DNA from: Amborella trichopoda
Taxonomy: Eukaryota > Streptophyta > Magnoliopsida > Amborellales > Amborellaceae
Reading direction: 5' to 3'
DNA length: 64,000 nt
Assembly: GCF_000471905.2 (NCBI RefSeq)
Contig: NW_006499905.1
Span: 2,690,370-2,754,369 of the forward strand
Below the pieces are notes generated by a model that searched no databases, was not told the DNA's origin, and worked only from the letters and a program-made list of their open reading frames with translations. The position numbers and the translations under genes were made by a program. Shown one piece after another: positions 33,691 to 44,159 of this stretch; position 1 is the first letter of the stretch, and each line of letters starts with the position of its first letter.

Positions 33691-34830
33691 TCTAAATTGT
33701 GGTCCCAGTTTGCCCTCTGAGCCTTAGCTAGCCAAATAATATGAAGCTTAAAGGAAGTTATTACCAAGGCGAAAAACACTTCAAGTGAACACAGGAGTTG
33801 CACTAACGTCCTTTCTACGCAAAAAGGCAAAACTGTGAGAGTTCTAAGTTTTCTAAAAGAGTTCTAACAGAGTTTCAATTAGACACAAAGCCAAAGGATG
33901 CTCCCACTATCTTCAAGGGGTTAAATGCCCTTGACACAATACAGCAATGATGCAAAAATTCTCGAAGTTCCACAATCTTGAGACCTTTAAGGAGTACAAA
34001 GGCAAGAGCTGGATTACTTTTACTGAGAATCATTAGGGCAAGATTGATTGAAGAATAAAGAAACAAGCCTTATGACAAAGGGTACAGAAATAATTGACAA
34101 AATGGTGTTTCTTTTTAGATATCCATGTCCAAAACTCCCAGATGCAAAGCTCTGACTCTTTGATTCAAAAATCTATATTTCCAATTGAAAAATGGGATTT
34201 AATATTTGAATCTCATTGTTCATCTATTTTAGCTATAGTGATGCAGGTGGGGGACAAGTGAAAAGTTGACAAGTATCAAAATCAATGTTGAATCGAAAGT
34301 ACATAGTAATCGGAAGCGGTTGACTAACCGTGTAGCCAAAACTCGGACTATATTTCATAACCCCTGTTAATGCTCAACAGTAGTTTGTTGCCAACGAGCA
34401 AGAAATATAATCGCAGGCAATCGAAAACAATCCTAACTCATTGATAAACATAGAGACAACTTTAGTAATCTTGTATGTTGATCAAGCACACAAAATTAGG
34501 CAGATCTTTAAACATTGCTTAAGTTGGTCCGATTCAAACACTACTTAGATTCATTTAAAGCTAATAGTATTAAGCTTGGGCTTGCTTCTTGAAGGTGTTA
34601 AGGCGTAGAGCCTTCAAAACCGCTTAATTTTTTGTAAACAATAACCAATTAAAATTGAGAGTGAGCATTGAATCAAACTGTGTTGCCACTGGTAGGGTGC
34701 CTAATGCCATAACTCTTCATGGCCTTCAGTGTTTTTGACCATGCTATCATTGGATGGATGGCAATGAAGAGGGAGTGGGACATAACATATAGACTGATCA
34801 CATATCCAAGTGGTATATCTCTCTACAGGG
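33691..34830. other. Intergenic, no supported gene
   Basis: No domain was recognised on either strand. Two short minus frames (33,591-33,830, which starts inside the LTR, and 33,875-34,066) have no features. Confidence 0.4.
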
Positions 34831-35000
34831 CTGAGAATTTACCCGGTCCGGACCCAAAACCCGAAATTAGAATCCTATACGGATCTGTGTAAGGATCCTA
34901 TATTTGGATCCGAAATTTAGATTTGGATCCAAAATCTAGATCTGATTAGTAATTCGGGTTGGATCTGGATATAGGTGGATCCGATCTGGATTCAACCCGA
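34831..35000. repeat. GGATCC/GGGTCC-rich repeat patch
   Basis: Dense 'ggatcc', 'ggacccaaaacccg' and 'gatctggat' words match the inner parts of the hAT-type elements at 20,183, 20,917 and 39,042. Intact ends are not visible, so this is taken as a decayed copy. Confidence 0.45.
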
Positions 35001-35368
35001 TTTTTTTAAATAATATATTTTACATATAAGTTACATATTTATTAATTTGTATATATAATACGTATAATTATTTGAACTTTTATAATTGATAGTGACATTC
35101 TGGTCGCACGAATCCTTCTCAACTCCAATTTTATCAGCTCCTTGTGCAGAAATTGCAGACAATCCCAGAGAGATGATGGATATGAGAAATTATTGAGAAA
35201 GAATAAATTAGAGAGTCGAAAATGAGTTGGCAAAGAGACAGATCAGATAGTCGAAACACGACTCGACAGAAGTTGCACAAAGTGGGTGAGCAATATACTC
35301 GCTTTTAAAATCGGCGACAATTCTGCAGGGACACGGATTAGACACAATTAAGATGAATCTTGCTCTAA

Positions 35369-35646
35369 TAAGAAGAGTCTTAGGTTTCTCTGAAGATACT
35401 CAATGTCCATTAATCATATGAATATACAGACTAGTCTATATATTTTTTTATTGTAAAAACATATACATACTAGTCTTTTATAGACAAATTACATATGAAA
35501 AAAGTATAGAAATAAATTACAATTTCCTATACAATACCTAGACTTACCATAAATACAAGATATTGTATCTACCATTACTAAATATTCAAATTACAATATA
35601 TACCTTATATATTAACTAGGCATACAATATATACTTTCCTATTACA
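35369..35646 (-). repeat. Copia-type LTR (family L2), second copy
   Basis: Aligns with 13,724-13,966: 'agagtcttaggtttctctgaag', 'tttatagacaaatta', 'aaatacaagatattgtatct' and a closing ATTACA. It carries a ~35-bp insertion-like stretch near 35,425-35,465. On the minus strand just beyond its end the sequence reads TTATTAGAGCAAG, which could be a worn initiator-Met tRNA primer site (TGGTATCAGAGC), making this a 5' LTR. That reading is inference. Confidence 0.65.
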
Positions 35647-36010
35647 TATATCTTAATTATTATTTTACTATAAATCACACAAATTGTATAAACTCTTAAA
35701 AATTAACATTTTATAATTCTATTTGTAATATGATACTATAAATGCTTACGACTTTGAAATTCAAAGTTTAACTTTTATTGCTGAAATGCTTTTGGCCCAC
35801 CTGCTTTTTAATAGTAATTTTTTTATTTTTGGGTTTACCTGCTAAATTGATCACCAAAAATGCTAGATAAATGATTGAAAGCATGCACGACCTTATGTGA
35901 TTAAAAATAATTTTAAATTAAAAGAAGATTTATTAAGTCATACATGAGGGTTAATGTTGATAATGCCATTTCGAATAAACAAGTTTTTACAACTAAAAAT
36001 CATTTTAAGA
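35647..36010. other. A/T-rich intergenic DNA
   Basis: Nothing recognisable on either strand. Confidence 0.4.
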
Positions 36011-36400
36011 TAGATTAGAATAGCTAAGATGAGGATGTTGAGATAAAAAAGTAGCAAGACAAGAAGAAATACAATTCAAAATGAATACATTCAGGAGAAC
36101 TTAAATATGGATCCAAAATGTGAGAAGATGAGAAAAAACACACTTAGATGGGTTGTCCATGTACAACACAAGCTCAGTACAGCACCTATTAGGAGGTGTC
36201 AGTTGATTTTAGTGGAAAGCTAAACAAGAGCAAGGTATGCCCAAAATGTTATAGTTGGAAGTAATGAGAAAAATATATGTAGACTTATGACCTAATTGAG
36301 TGTCGGCCCCTAATATAGTAGAATGGCATACCATGGTTCATGTAACCAATCCTAAATAGTTAGAAAAAAGGTTTTAATGATGTTGATAATGATGAGAAAG
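36010..36400 (+). pseudogene. LINE reverse-transcriptase C-terminal fragment
   Basis: In broken plus-strand frames this reads 'KMRMLR', 'QDKKKYNSK/NEYIRENLNMDP', 'CEKMRKNTLRWVGHVQH' and 'APIRRC', then 'MAYHGSCNQS'. It is the familiar C-terminal tail of plant LINE proteins ('EMRMLRWM', 'IRE.....P...KMRE.RLRWFGHV.RR', 'AP.RR'). It ends in 'gatgttgataatgatgag', like the GAT-rich LINE 3' ends elsewhere in the window. It is 5'-truncated, as usual for LINEs. Confidence 0.75.
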
Positions 36401-37890
36401 TTGGTTAAAGGTAAGAGGATGAATACGACGTAAAATTTAGTTCGTTGAATGGATGGCAAAAACCACTAATCTTCATCACTGTCGAACCCATCGATGGCAT
36501 GTCAATGAACTATGTGATCATGTTTCTGATTACTACAATATGGTTTGTACAATACGTTTTTTTTTATACAGGTGCCTAGAAAAAATAATTGTCTGAGATG
36601 GAAAAGAAAATTATCCAAAATTTTTAGTAGTGTTAATACATATAATAGAGTCATACCACATAATTTTAAATGTTTATGGTGGAATCCTTTCTAACTGCTG
36701 TATAACTGAAAATATCAAATTTCTACCGCTTTAAAATGGGAAGTTAACTGCCATAAACTCACATTGTATCACCCTAACAATCCTTAGCGATTTCATTCGA
36801 ATGAATGCTCTATATATTCCACCTATATTGTGGTTTTAGTATATGTAAATTACATTTTACAACAAAATTTGGTTGAATTTTTCAGTCAAAAATAATATTT
36901 TCAATTTTTTTTTTTTTTGAGAATGATTTTCAAAATTGGTTGGAGTTTTCATTCATAAATAGTTGGTTGAAAATTGTATAAGTGTTTTTTAAAAACTATA
37001 AGCTTAGTTTTTATATCTTATTAAATTCATAAATTTAACTATGTAGGTGCATAACCATTTATCCAAGCCATTTGCACAATCATTTATAGTTAGTTGTATT
37101 TGGGTTTTACAAATGTAAGTTTAAATTTATATTTCAACAAAACATGTGATACTGAAGCTATTTTTACTCAAGATGCCTTACATATAATATCATAAGATTT
37201 AGTGTGTCATTATGAGTATAAAATTTTTTATACTCATGAGTATAAAAATTTGATATTCATAACTATAAAGAAATAATAACCATTTTAATTATGAATCTAT
37301 TTTGAATTACAATTTGCGAGGTGATATTATAAGTGCAATTGGCTAATTAAGATGTATAGTCTAACGTTTTATGGATAAGAGTACCTATAGCTTTTATAAT
37401 TCAATTAGATTTACAATTACGAGAACTATTTTTAATCCCATATGGGGACTATGAAGAATACCATAAAATATTTTAGTTTTTTACCAATAATAACATAAAG
37501 GGTGAAGTTGCAGACACACTCAAATGGAAATTGGCTACTTTCCTTAATTCCTAAAATCCTGAAATTCCTAGAAACCCATCAACTTGAACCATAGGGACCA
37601 TTCTGGCCCATCCCTGGAAAAAAAAGAAAGCACGCGTCCGTACGGTATGACAGGACCTTTGCTATTCCCACCCAACCCCGGATCAGTTGCTTTGATCTTC
37701 TTTGTACGCCCTAATGTAAATACGTTCTAATATTTCTTTTTCTTAACTTCATGAGATTCTAATTTGGCATTGTTTTGGAGATCAATTATTTTTCTCTATT
37801 ATTATTTTTTAAAAAATTTTCTTTTCTAGCTTTATTATTGTTGAACTGCTTACTTTCCACCTATAAAAAAGAGTATTAAACCAACATTAG
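36401..37890. other. A/T-rich intergenic DNA
   Basis: No gene or clear repeat. Short direct repeats such as 'atgagtataaaa' near 37,212-37,250 are visible. Confidence 0.4.
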
Positions 37891-37897
37891 ACTTTAA

Positions 37898-38310
37898 ATA
37901 AAAACGTTTGTATAAGGTTGCAACGTTAACTATAGAATTAAGGAACACCTCAGTAATCCATCGAAAAAATTGTTTTGATATTGAAAAACCCTCTAATTGA
38001 TCATCTCGACATCGAGATATGTAGAAATGGGGGGGGGGGGTGGGGGAGGGGAAAAGAGATTTCGAATCCCAAAAATAGTGCATCTTGCAACACATTATCC
38101 AGACCGTCTGTTTCCAATATTTTCATGTGTTAATAGATATACTTGATTTGAACCAGTTTTAGAGTTTAAAATTTTATAATTAAAAATAAAAATATATTCT
38201 CAGGCCATCCTAAAAAAATTTGACATCAAAATTACATTTTATGATAAATTTTAGAGGTGCACTTTGCTGTGATAGTTTAAGGATACATCCTTAAACAAAC
38301 CACACCCAAC
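37898..38310 (+). mobile_element. MITE family M1 copy with poly-G tract
   Basis: Starts GTTTGTATAAGGTTGCAAC and ends CATCCTTAAACAAACCACACCC. Internal words 'cctctaattgatcatctcgac' and 'cagaccgtctgtttccaat' match the family. A run of 12 G (38,029-38,040) followed by TGGGGGAGGGG replaces the A-rich stretch found at the same place in other copies. Confidence 0.75.
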
Positions 38311-38601
38311 TTTAAAAGGCAACTTAATCATTATGGACAATCTAGCTCAATAAATAACAAGAATAATCTATGAGAAAAGAATTTCTAATATATAAATATT
38401 TTGTGTAATAAAATGAGAATTCCTATTTTTCCCTATTAGCATACATAAACTATGTTTGAGGCACGTATCGTCGCTAATTTATCTAAATTCTTACTTGATA
38501 TGCATGCAATGAAATTTGGGACCAACTTTGGGTCTCGTTTGTTAGACCGATTTAAATGGAATGGAGTTGTTTGTATTCGAGGAAAAATATTTTTTTTAGC
38601 A

Positions 38602-38661
38602 GTAGGGGAGTTTTACGTTGGGGCCGCCATCGTAGGGGAGTTTTACGTTGGGGCCGCCATC
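38602..38661. repeat. Exact 30-bp tandem duplication
   Basis: GTAGGGGAGTTTTACGTTGG plus ten further bases is repeated exactly at 38,602-38,631 and 38,632-38,661. It keeps the reading frame of a 105-codon open frame (38,452-38,769), which has no recognisable domain and is not called as a gene. Confidence 0.95.
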
Positions 38662-39041
38662 GTAGGAACAACAATTTCTTTTCGAATTAGTGTTGACATG
38701 TTGGTTACCTTTGGGTTAAGAATTTATATTCCTCCCTCCCTTATTTTGGTGGTCCCTAGGTATAGTTAGTAATTCAAATTGGTTTTGGTTCCATATCTTT
38801 GATAAACATGGTTACAATAGTTCGTTACTTATAAATGTGTGACTCTACTGTTTGGAGCACTAGATTTTAATTTCTTTCTTTTACTTCGTGAGTTGGCACA
38901 AATGCCTATTGTGGGGATGTAAAATTATAATTTGTATTTTTTTTATCTTTATTAATGAAAATCTGGGCTGATTTACCAAAAAAATAATAATTCCAAGTCT
39001 GCTCATTTTTCACTTGTGTATTGTGAATGGAAAGAAATAGC

Positions 39042-39820
39042 TAGGGGTGACAATGGACACGGATACGACCGATACCCGCCAGGTATACCCGTGGGTACGG
39101 TCCAGGTCCAATAAAGGATACCTGAATAGTCTCGGGTCCACGTATCGGTCCTGCTATACCCGACCCGGCAGGTGCCTGAACCTGAATTTTAGTTTAACCC
39201 AAAGGCCAAAGTCTCCCCTTTAAAATCATTTCAATACTTTCTATCTTCCCCTAGTTCCCCAAACGGCTAAACCCCATCGCCATCCTCCCTCTCTGCAATT
39301 CTCCCACTTTCAGTTTCTTGGAGACATAGCTCTCTCTCTCTCTCTCATCGCCCACCCCTCAAAAATTTGTTCTCTCATGTTCACCATCGTAAGCTACACA
39401 AAAGGAAGCTCATAGTGAGGGAGGCAATGGACCTTACCAGCCCCAGGACCCGACGGGATAGACTCGAGACACTGTGGAAATATAGAAACTTATACTTACC
39501 TTGAGGAACAATATTTCATTCTTTTTATGTGTATCCATATTAGGAAGGTGGTTCATTACATATATTAGTTTCTATAGTGCTACATATCTCTTTAACCCTA
39601 TAAATTAAGGCTCTTGTTCATATCTTTGATAAGTTCAACAATACATCTTCATGGGGCTTAAGGCTTAATTATACAGAAATACAGTTTCTCACAGACACGA
39701 CAGGTACGGGTATGGGTCAGACTTTTGGAACTGACGGATCGGGTCTGGATCCAAAACCTGGACCCGAATACAATCGGGTCTGGGTCCGGTCCAGCTAGAC
39801 CAGACCCATTGCCACCCCTA
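39042..39820. mobile_element. hAT-type non-autonomous element with perfect 8-bp TSD
   Basis: The 779-bp element starts TAGGGGTGACAATGG and ends CCATTGCCACCCCTA, almost perfect inverted ends. Both flanks carry GAAATAGC (39,034-39,041 and 39,821-39,828). The perfect target duplication and the ends assign it to hAT with good confidence and suggest it is younger than its relatives. The outer ~150 bp on each side are GGGTC/GGACC-rich; the middle (39,190-39,660) holds a CT run at 39,330-39,347. No transposase. Confidence 0.93.
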
Positions 39821-40049
39821 GAAATAGCCTCGTCACCAAAATTTGATAAACTTAAATGAGACATTCCATTGTACGTTTAGGGAGGTTTGCAAAGCAATTT
39901 TTTCTTTCTTTTTTCTTTTGTGTCTCCGTGTTTGCACATCGAGAACTCTTTGTAGATGAAGAGATGTCAAAGGAGCTTTTTACTTCCCAAACACATTCTC
40001 CTATGTCCATATAGGAATACTGGTAGAACAAGAATACCCCAAAAAAGCA

Positions 40050-40308
40050 CTTCAAATTGTTGATTCATCGCCAAAGATGGCTTAGCACCAATAGTTCATT
40101 ATCCAATGTATCTTTCCGTTTTAATACGCCATCCGAGAGTTATAGATATTTATCAAATCTATTCCTATCTAACGGAATGCTATTGGATCAAATGACAAAG
40201 ACATTGTTGAGAAAGAGATGGCTTTTCCTGGATGAAATGCAACATTTGATTCATGTAACAGAAAGATTTCCCATTCGTTGGCCAGAGATAAAAGATATGT
40301 GGCCATGA
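40050..40308 (+). pseudogene. ycf2: Plastid ycf2 3' end inserted in nuclear DNA
   Basis: An open frame reads [14 protein letters not shown], then [19 protein letters not shown], then [20 protein letters not shown], and finishes PEIKDMWP. This is the C-terminal end of the plastid protein Ycf2, part of a membrane AAA-type motor linked to protein import into chloroplasts. Only the last ~80 codons are present, and the next plastid gene follows in the plastid order. A/T-rich nuclear repeats surround it, so it is a nuclear plastid-DNA insertion (NUPT), not a gene. Confidence 0.9.
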
Positions 40309-40345
40309 AATAGGGATTAAGTGGAAATGCCTAGGTGGTAGAGTC

Positions 40346-40594
40346 GTGGAAACACTTGTTTATTCCATATTTTAGACCTTAGCTCCACAAAACAATATGC
40401 TACCGCTGAAACATAGAACAATTGAAGTCTTAGATCAAAATACTATTTATAGATGGCATGAACTACCTAAATAAGAATATTTGAAGGGCGAACAACCAGA
40501 ACCTATTACTCGCTACATCAAACAATTTCCATTAATGAAATAAATCTATTGGAAAAGAAATAATATGCATGTCCGATGAAATGGTTGTTGCTAG
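40346..40594 (+). pseudogene. ycf15: Plastid ycf15 copy with stops (NUPT)
   Basis: The frame from a GTG (in place of ATG) at 40,346 follows ycf15: NNMLPLKH, then [12 protein letters not shown] and 'EQPEPITRYIK' segments can be read. It is broken by TAG at codon 10 (a TGG-to-TAG change), by TAA where a CAA codon is expected, and by later stops. It lies about 40 bp after the ycf2 end, as in the plastid inverted repeat. Similarity stops near 40,594. It cannot encode a product. Confidence 0.88.
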
Positions 40595-41400
40595 CTTAGA
40601 GTATCTAAACTAAGTTTTTTGGGAACTTGGTGGCTAGGAAATTCAAGTTTTTGAATTGCCCATTTATGGTTTTCAGTTAAATTAAGAGAAATATATTGTG
40701 ATGCTACGCGAACACATTGTGAACCTAGTCTCGCAAATAAATTGCATGTTTAAGCTGAAAACCTAAGCCTTTTTTAAACAATTATCTTGTACTCCAAATT
40801 GGATCACAAAATTTTTAATAAAAATTAAATTTTACTCGAGAACAAATACATTGTGTGCCTGTATGAGCACCATGTAGCAAAAAAGTCAACACAAACAGAA
40901 ATCAAAAGGGTGGACACCTCATCAAGTGAACACACTTCATATTTTTAATATATTTTTTTACATAGTGCTCCTCAGTGCACACATTGTATACTTTGCTTCC
41001 TCAACTAAAATATATTTTTTATTTAAAATTTTAAGATCCACGTTTGAATTCTAGAATATTATTTTCGAGAAAAATCATTTTGTATTTCCTACTTAATTAG
41101 GCATTGTATTTGAGAAATTAAGTCTATAACGTGCTCTCATAGGATCCCACTGCTCTTTTGGTTGGTTTGGTTGACGATACAAGTGGGTGGTACAACTTGA
41201 AGCTCCAACAACCCCAATTACCAAAAGCAATTAATTCGGAGTTTCAAGTCCGAAACTATTTTCTAGCAAGAAAAAAAAAAGACCTTAGAAGTTTTGAATG
41301 GGGGATATTTTTAGGAAAATTACAAAATACAAGTGAAAAATATGAAAATCAGTAATAATTTTTAGTTACCATATTTTCAAAAGTTGTCATATACATTTAA
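40595..41400. other. Intergenic, no supported gene
   Basis: A/T-rich DNA. 'gaacacattgtg' and 'gaacaaatacattgtgtgcctg' recur at 40,709 and 40,840, a weak direct repeat. The 65-codon frame at 41,158-41,355 has no domain. Confidence 0.4.
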
Positions 41401-41411
41401 ATAAGGAAAAA

Positions 41412-41839
41412 GTTTATATAAGGTTGCAGCCTTAAAATGTAGAATTATAGATGCACCTCAAAAATCCATCGAAAAAGGATGTATTAATGTTGAGAAAACC
41501 TCTAATTGGTCATTTTGACATCAAGATGTGTGAATATGAAAAAAAAAAAATTGAGTCCCAAAAATAGTGCATCTTACAATACATTCTCTAGACCGTCCAT
41601 TTTCAAGCTTTGATTGATCTACTTGATTTAACCATTTGTGAGTTTAAAATTTTTGACCGTCCATTTTCAAGCTTTTATTGATCTACTTGATTTTAACCAT
41701 TTGTGAGTTTAAATTTTTTTAATTAGATATGAAAATAGATTTCGAGATAATCCTAATGCTTTTTTTTCACCAAAATTACATGTTATGATACTATTTGGAG
41801 TTGTAACTGGATTGCTTAACATTGCAACCTTATAGAAAC
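41412..41839 (+). mobile_element. MITE family M1, best-preserved copy
   Basis: Inverted ends GTTTATATAAGGTTGCA (41,412-41,428) and TGCAACCTTATAGAAAC (41,823-41,839) pair with one mismatch over 17 bp. The inside includes 'cctctaattggtcattttgac' and 'agaccgtccattttcaagctt', the latter within a 64-bp tandem duplication (41,591 and 41,655) peculiar to this copy. No coding capacity. The target duplication is not clear. This copy defines the family used in the other M1 entries. Confidence 0.85.
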
Positions 41840-42392
41840 CACACCCTTTTCAGTAGTATGTTGTTTTCCTTTGAAAAAGGGCTCAATGGGTTAAAACGTG
41901 CAACACACATTCTACCACGAGTAATCTACTGAAAATTACACGAAAAATGAAAACTCTAAATTTAAAATCAAAACCATCATTTAAAATCAAACATTCATAG
42001 CTTTTAAAAAGGAGCACCTCATCATAAAAATCTGATTTTTATAATGATACAATATATCCAATTTAAGGAGATTTTACATTTGTGTTACATTAAAATATAT
42101 TTAATGTATAATGCAGGTCTTTTTCCCTTTAGTATTTATATACTATGCGCTCAATCAAACCTTTCGAGTAGCATAGCTAAAAGATTCTATAACATTATCC
42201 TTTAGGAATACACTATATATTTGATTTTTTTTAAAAAAAATCTATATTGTTGTATTTTAATCATCCAACACTTTTAGAAGAAAAAAAAAAAAAGTTTTGA
42301 GTTTTTAAAATCTGGATTTTTAGATGAGAGACTATTTACTTGAGGGAACATACAATTAATCAAAATATTATAGTTTTTCTATGTTATCTGCT

Positions 42393-42532
42393 TAATCAAA
42401 ATATTATAGTTTTTCTTTGGCCATAGATGATGAACATCCAAAGGATCCTATCTTAACTTCTCAATCAAAATATTTTAATTTTCCTTTGGCCATAGTTGAA
42501 GAACATCCAAAGGATCCCTAATCTTGTTTAAT
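42393..42532. repeat. Tandem duplication, ~70-bp unit
   Basis: Two units begin AATCAAAATATT at 42,393 and 42,463 and share 'tttggccatag' and 'gaacatccaaaggatcc'. A shorter partial third copy precedes them at about 42,357. Confidence 0.85.
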
Positions 42533-42546
42533 ATGTTCTAGGAGGC

Positions 42547-43504
42547 TCATATCATACCTTGAATCAGTCTCTTCTGTCTCGCCATGCTTCCAAGAAACCA
42601 AGTAGGTTTGTACAGTAGAAATTTTCGATCATAGCAATCAAGTTGCTCCTCCCAAAATGCAGCTATCAACGTAGATGTGTCCAACCAGAAGATTGAGTTG
42701 AGCTTGCGGAGCTCAGAAAGTTCATCTGCGAGGCCATTCGCCATATTGTATCTCAAAAATCTAGGACCATGCTTCCTCATATGAAGTTATTTAACGGGAC
42801 AGTAACTCATGAGCAATGCCTCTCCAAGCAAAGGGAATGAAAATAATAAGGGAACTGCTGAGGCCTCATGGCTACCTTCAAACACCAATTCACTGATGCC
42901 TATGGTTACTAATTTGTCCCAATTCTTCTTTCCTTGAGGAATTCTCCATTGTTGGGCTGAGCAGTCGAATATTAGTTACCTTGCTCTATTTTCTGAGTCC
43001 CATGTTTGGGAGCTTACTCTGTTACCTGAGTACACAGATTCAATGCTGGTCAAGATCTTGAAATTGCAATTTTGTGTGTTGAACAGTTGAAGTAGAACCC
43101 AAAATCTAGCACCTCCAGGTCAAGGAAACTCGAAACAAAGGTGCATTGGCTGGTGGCTGGGTTCACAATGAAAACGACATCCCTCTGCCGATCTATGTAA
43201 AGTTCCATGCTCAAGTAGCAAAGATTCCGTTCCCATGGCTTTCGACCATTTTCCTGCACACAAAGTCGTCCGTCCTCTTCGAAACCCGAAGATTTGAACA
43301 AAGGAACTTCCTGTCATTCGGGTAGTTGTAGGGGAAGATAACATTTGATTCCAGGATTGGGATATTGATTTGAATGAAGTTTAATATGAAATAACTTAAG
43401 AGGATTCTCGGGTAATAAGGGTGCAATTTGTCCGAATAACTTACCCTTTGATTTGAATTCCTTGGACCCCTTAAATTTTCACTGGCTACTTGACCAAATG
43501 ACAT
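42547..43504 (-). pseudogene. Unrecognised minus-strand coding debris
   Basis: Several minus-strand frames here have ordinary protein composition: 43,211-43,504 (FPYNYPNDRKFLCSNLRVSK), 43,050-43,301 (RDVVFIVNPATSQCTFVSSF) and 42,547-42,780 (ANGLADELSELRKLNSIFWL). They lie in order but in different frames. The 'NPATSQ' phrase faintly recalls plant F-box/kelch-type proteins ('NPATR'), but this is weak. It reads like an old gene broken by shifts. I do not recognise the family with confidence. Confidence 0.3.
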
Positions 43505-43639
43505 GAAGCTTCACAATATCATTTCATACCCTTCTCAGGTAATAAGAGTGTAATTATTACTTAAGGATCTTGAAGTGAGTCCTTCCGGCTAGAGATATCA
43601 ACATTTCTTGGTCTCATTATATTTTTTTTTGCATGTACC

Positions 43640-43715
43640 GAGCCTTTCTCTGTTATTTTCAATTTGTGCAGCCGACCTCAAATAGTTGGATAAGACTTAG
43701 ATGATGATGATGTTA
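43640..43715 (+). mobile_element. LINE 3'-end fragment
   Basis: The phrase 'gcatgtaccgagcc...gtgcagccgacctcaaatag', then 'tggataagacttagatgatgatgatg', matches the usual 3' end of plant LINE-type elements, which finish in 'gggataaggctt' followed by GAT or GTT repeats. Only about 75 bp are present. Confidence 0.5.
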
Positions 43716-43754
43716 TTTCTAAAATGAATCACCAAATTTCGTAATTGTAAATGT

Positions 43755-44155
43755 GTCGTTTGTATAGAACCGAGGTCCTAAACAATGAAATTAGAACCCA
43801 TCTTCAAATAGTGTCGAGAAATGTAGTTTCAATACTAGAAATCTTTGTAATAGCCTTAAAATATATTTCTATCTTTAATTATAAAATTTAAAGCTTAAAA
43901 AAGTAGTGTAGATCGAGGAGATCTATGAAAACTTGAATAACTTAAAAATTGATGGTCAAAAAATGCGTTACAAGATGTATTATTTCCAAAACTTGAAATC
44001 TATTTTTTTCTCAAGTCCATGCATCTTGATGTTAAGATGATCAATTTTAAGATATTTGGGCATCAAAACAACCTTTTCTAGTGCATATTATAACGCATTA
44101 TCTAGACCGTCCATTTTCAAGATTTCATATGTAGAAACCACACCCTTTTGATATT
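43755..44155 (-). mobile_element. MITE family M1 copy
   Basis: Opens 'gtttgtatagaaccgaggtcc', contains 'gtagatcgaggagatctatg', 'cttgatgttaagatgatc' and a second end 'gtagaaaccacaccctttt'. The orientation is opposite to the copy at 41,412 and like that at 10,515. The region near 44,095 repeats 'attatctagaccgtccattttcaag'. Confidence 0.65.
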
Positions 44156-44159
44156 GTCA

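Noticed and set aside
40057..40308. 83-codon open frame as a functional gene
   Set aside because: It is only the tail of plastid ycf2, with no start of its own and a broken plastid neighbour next to it.
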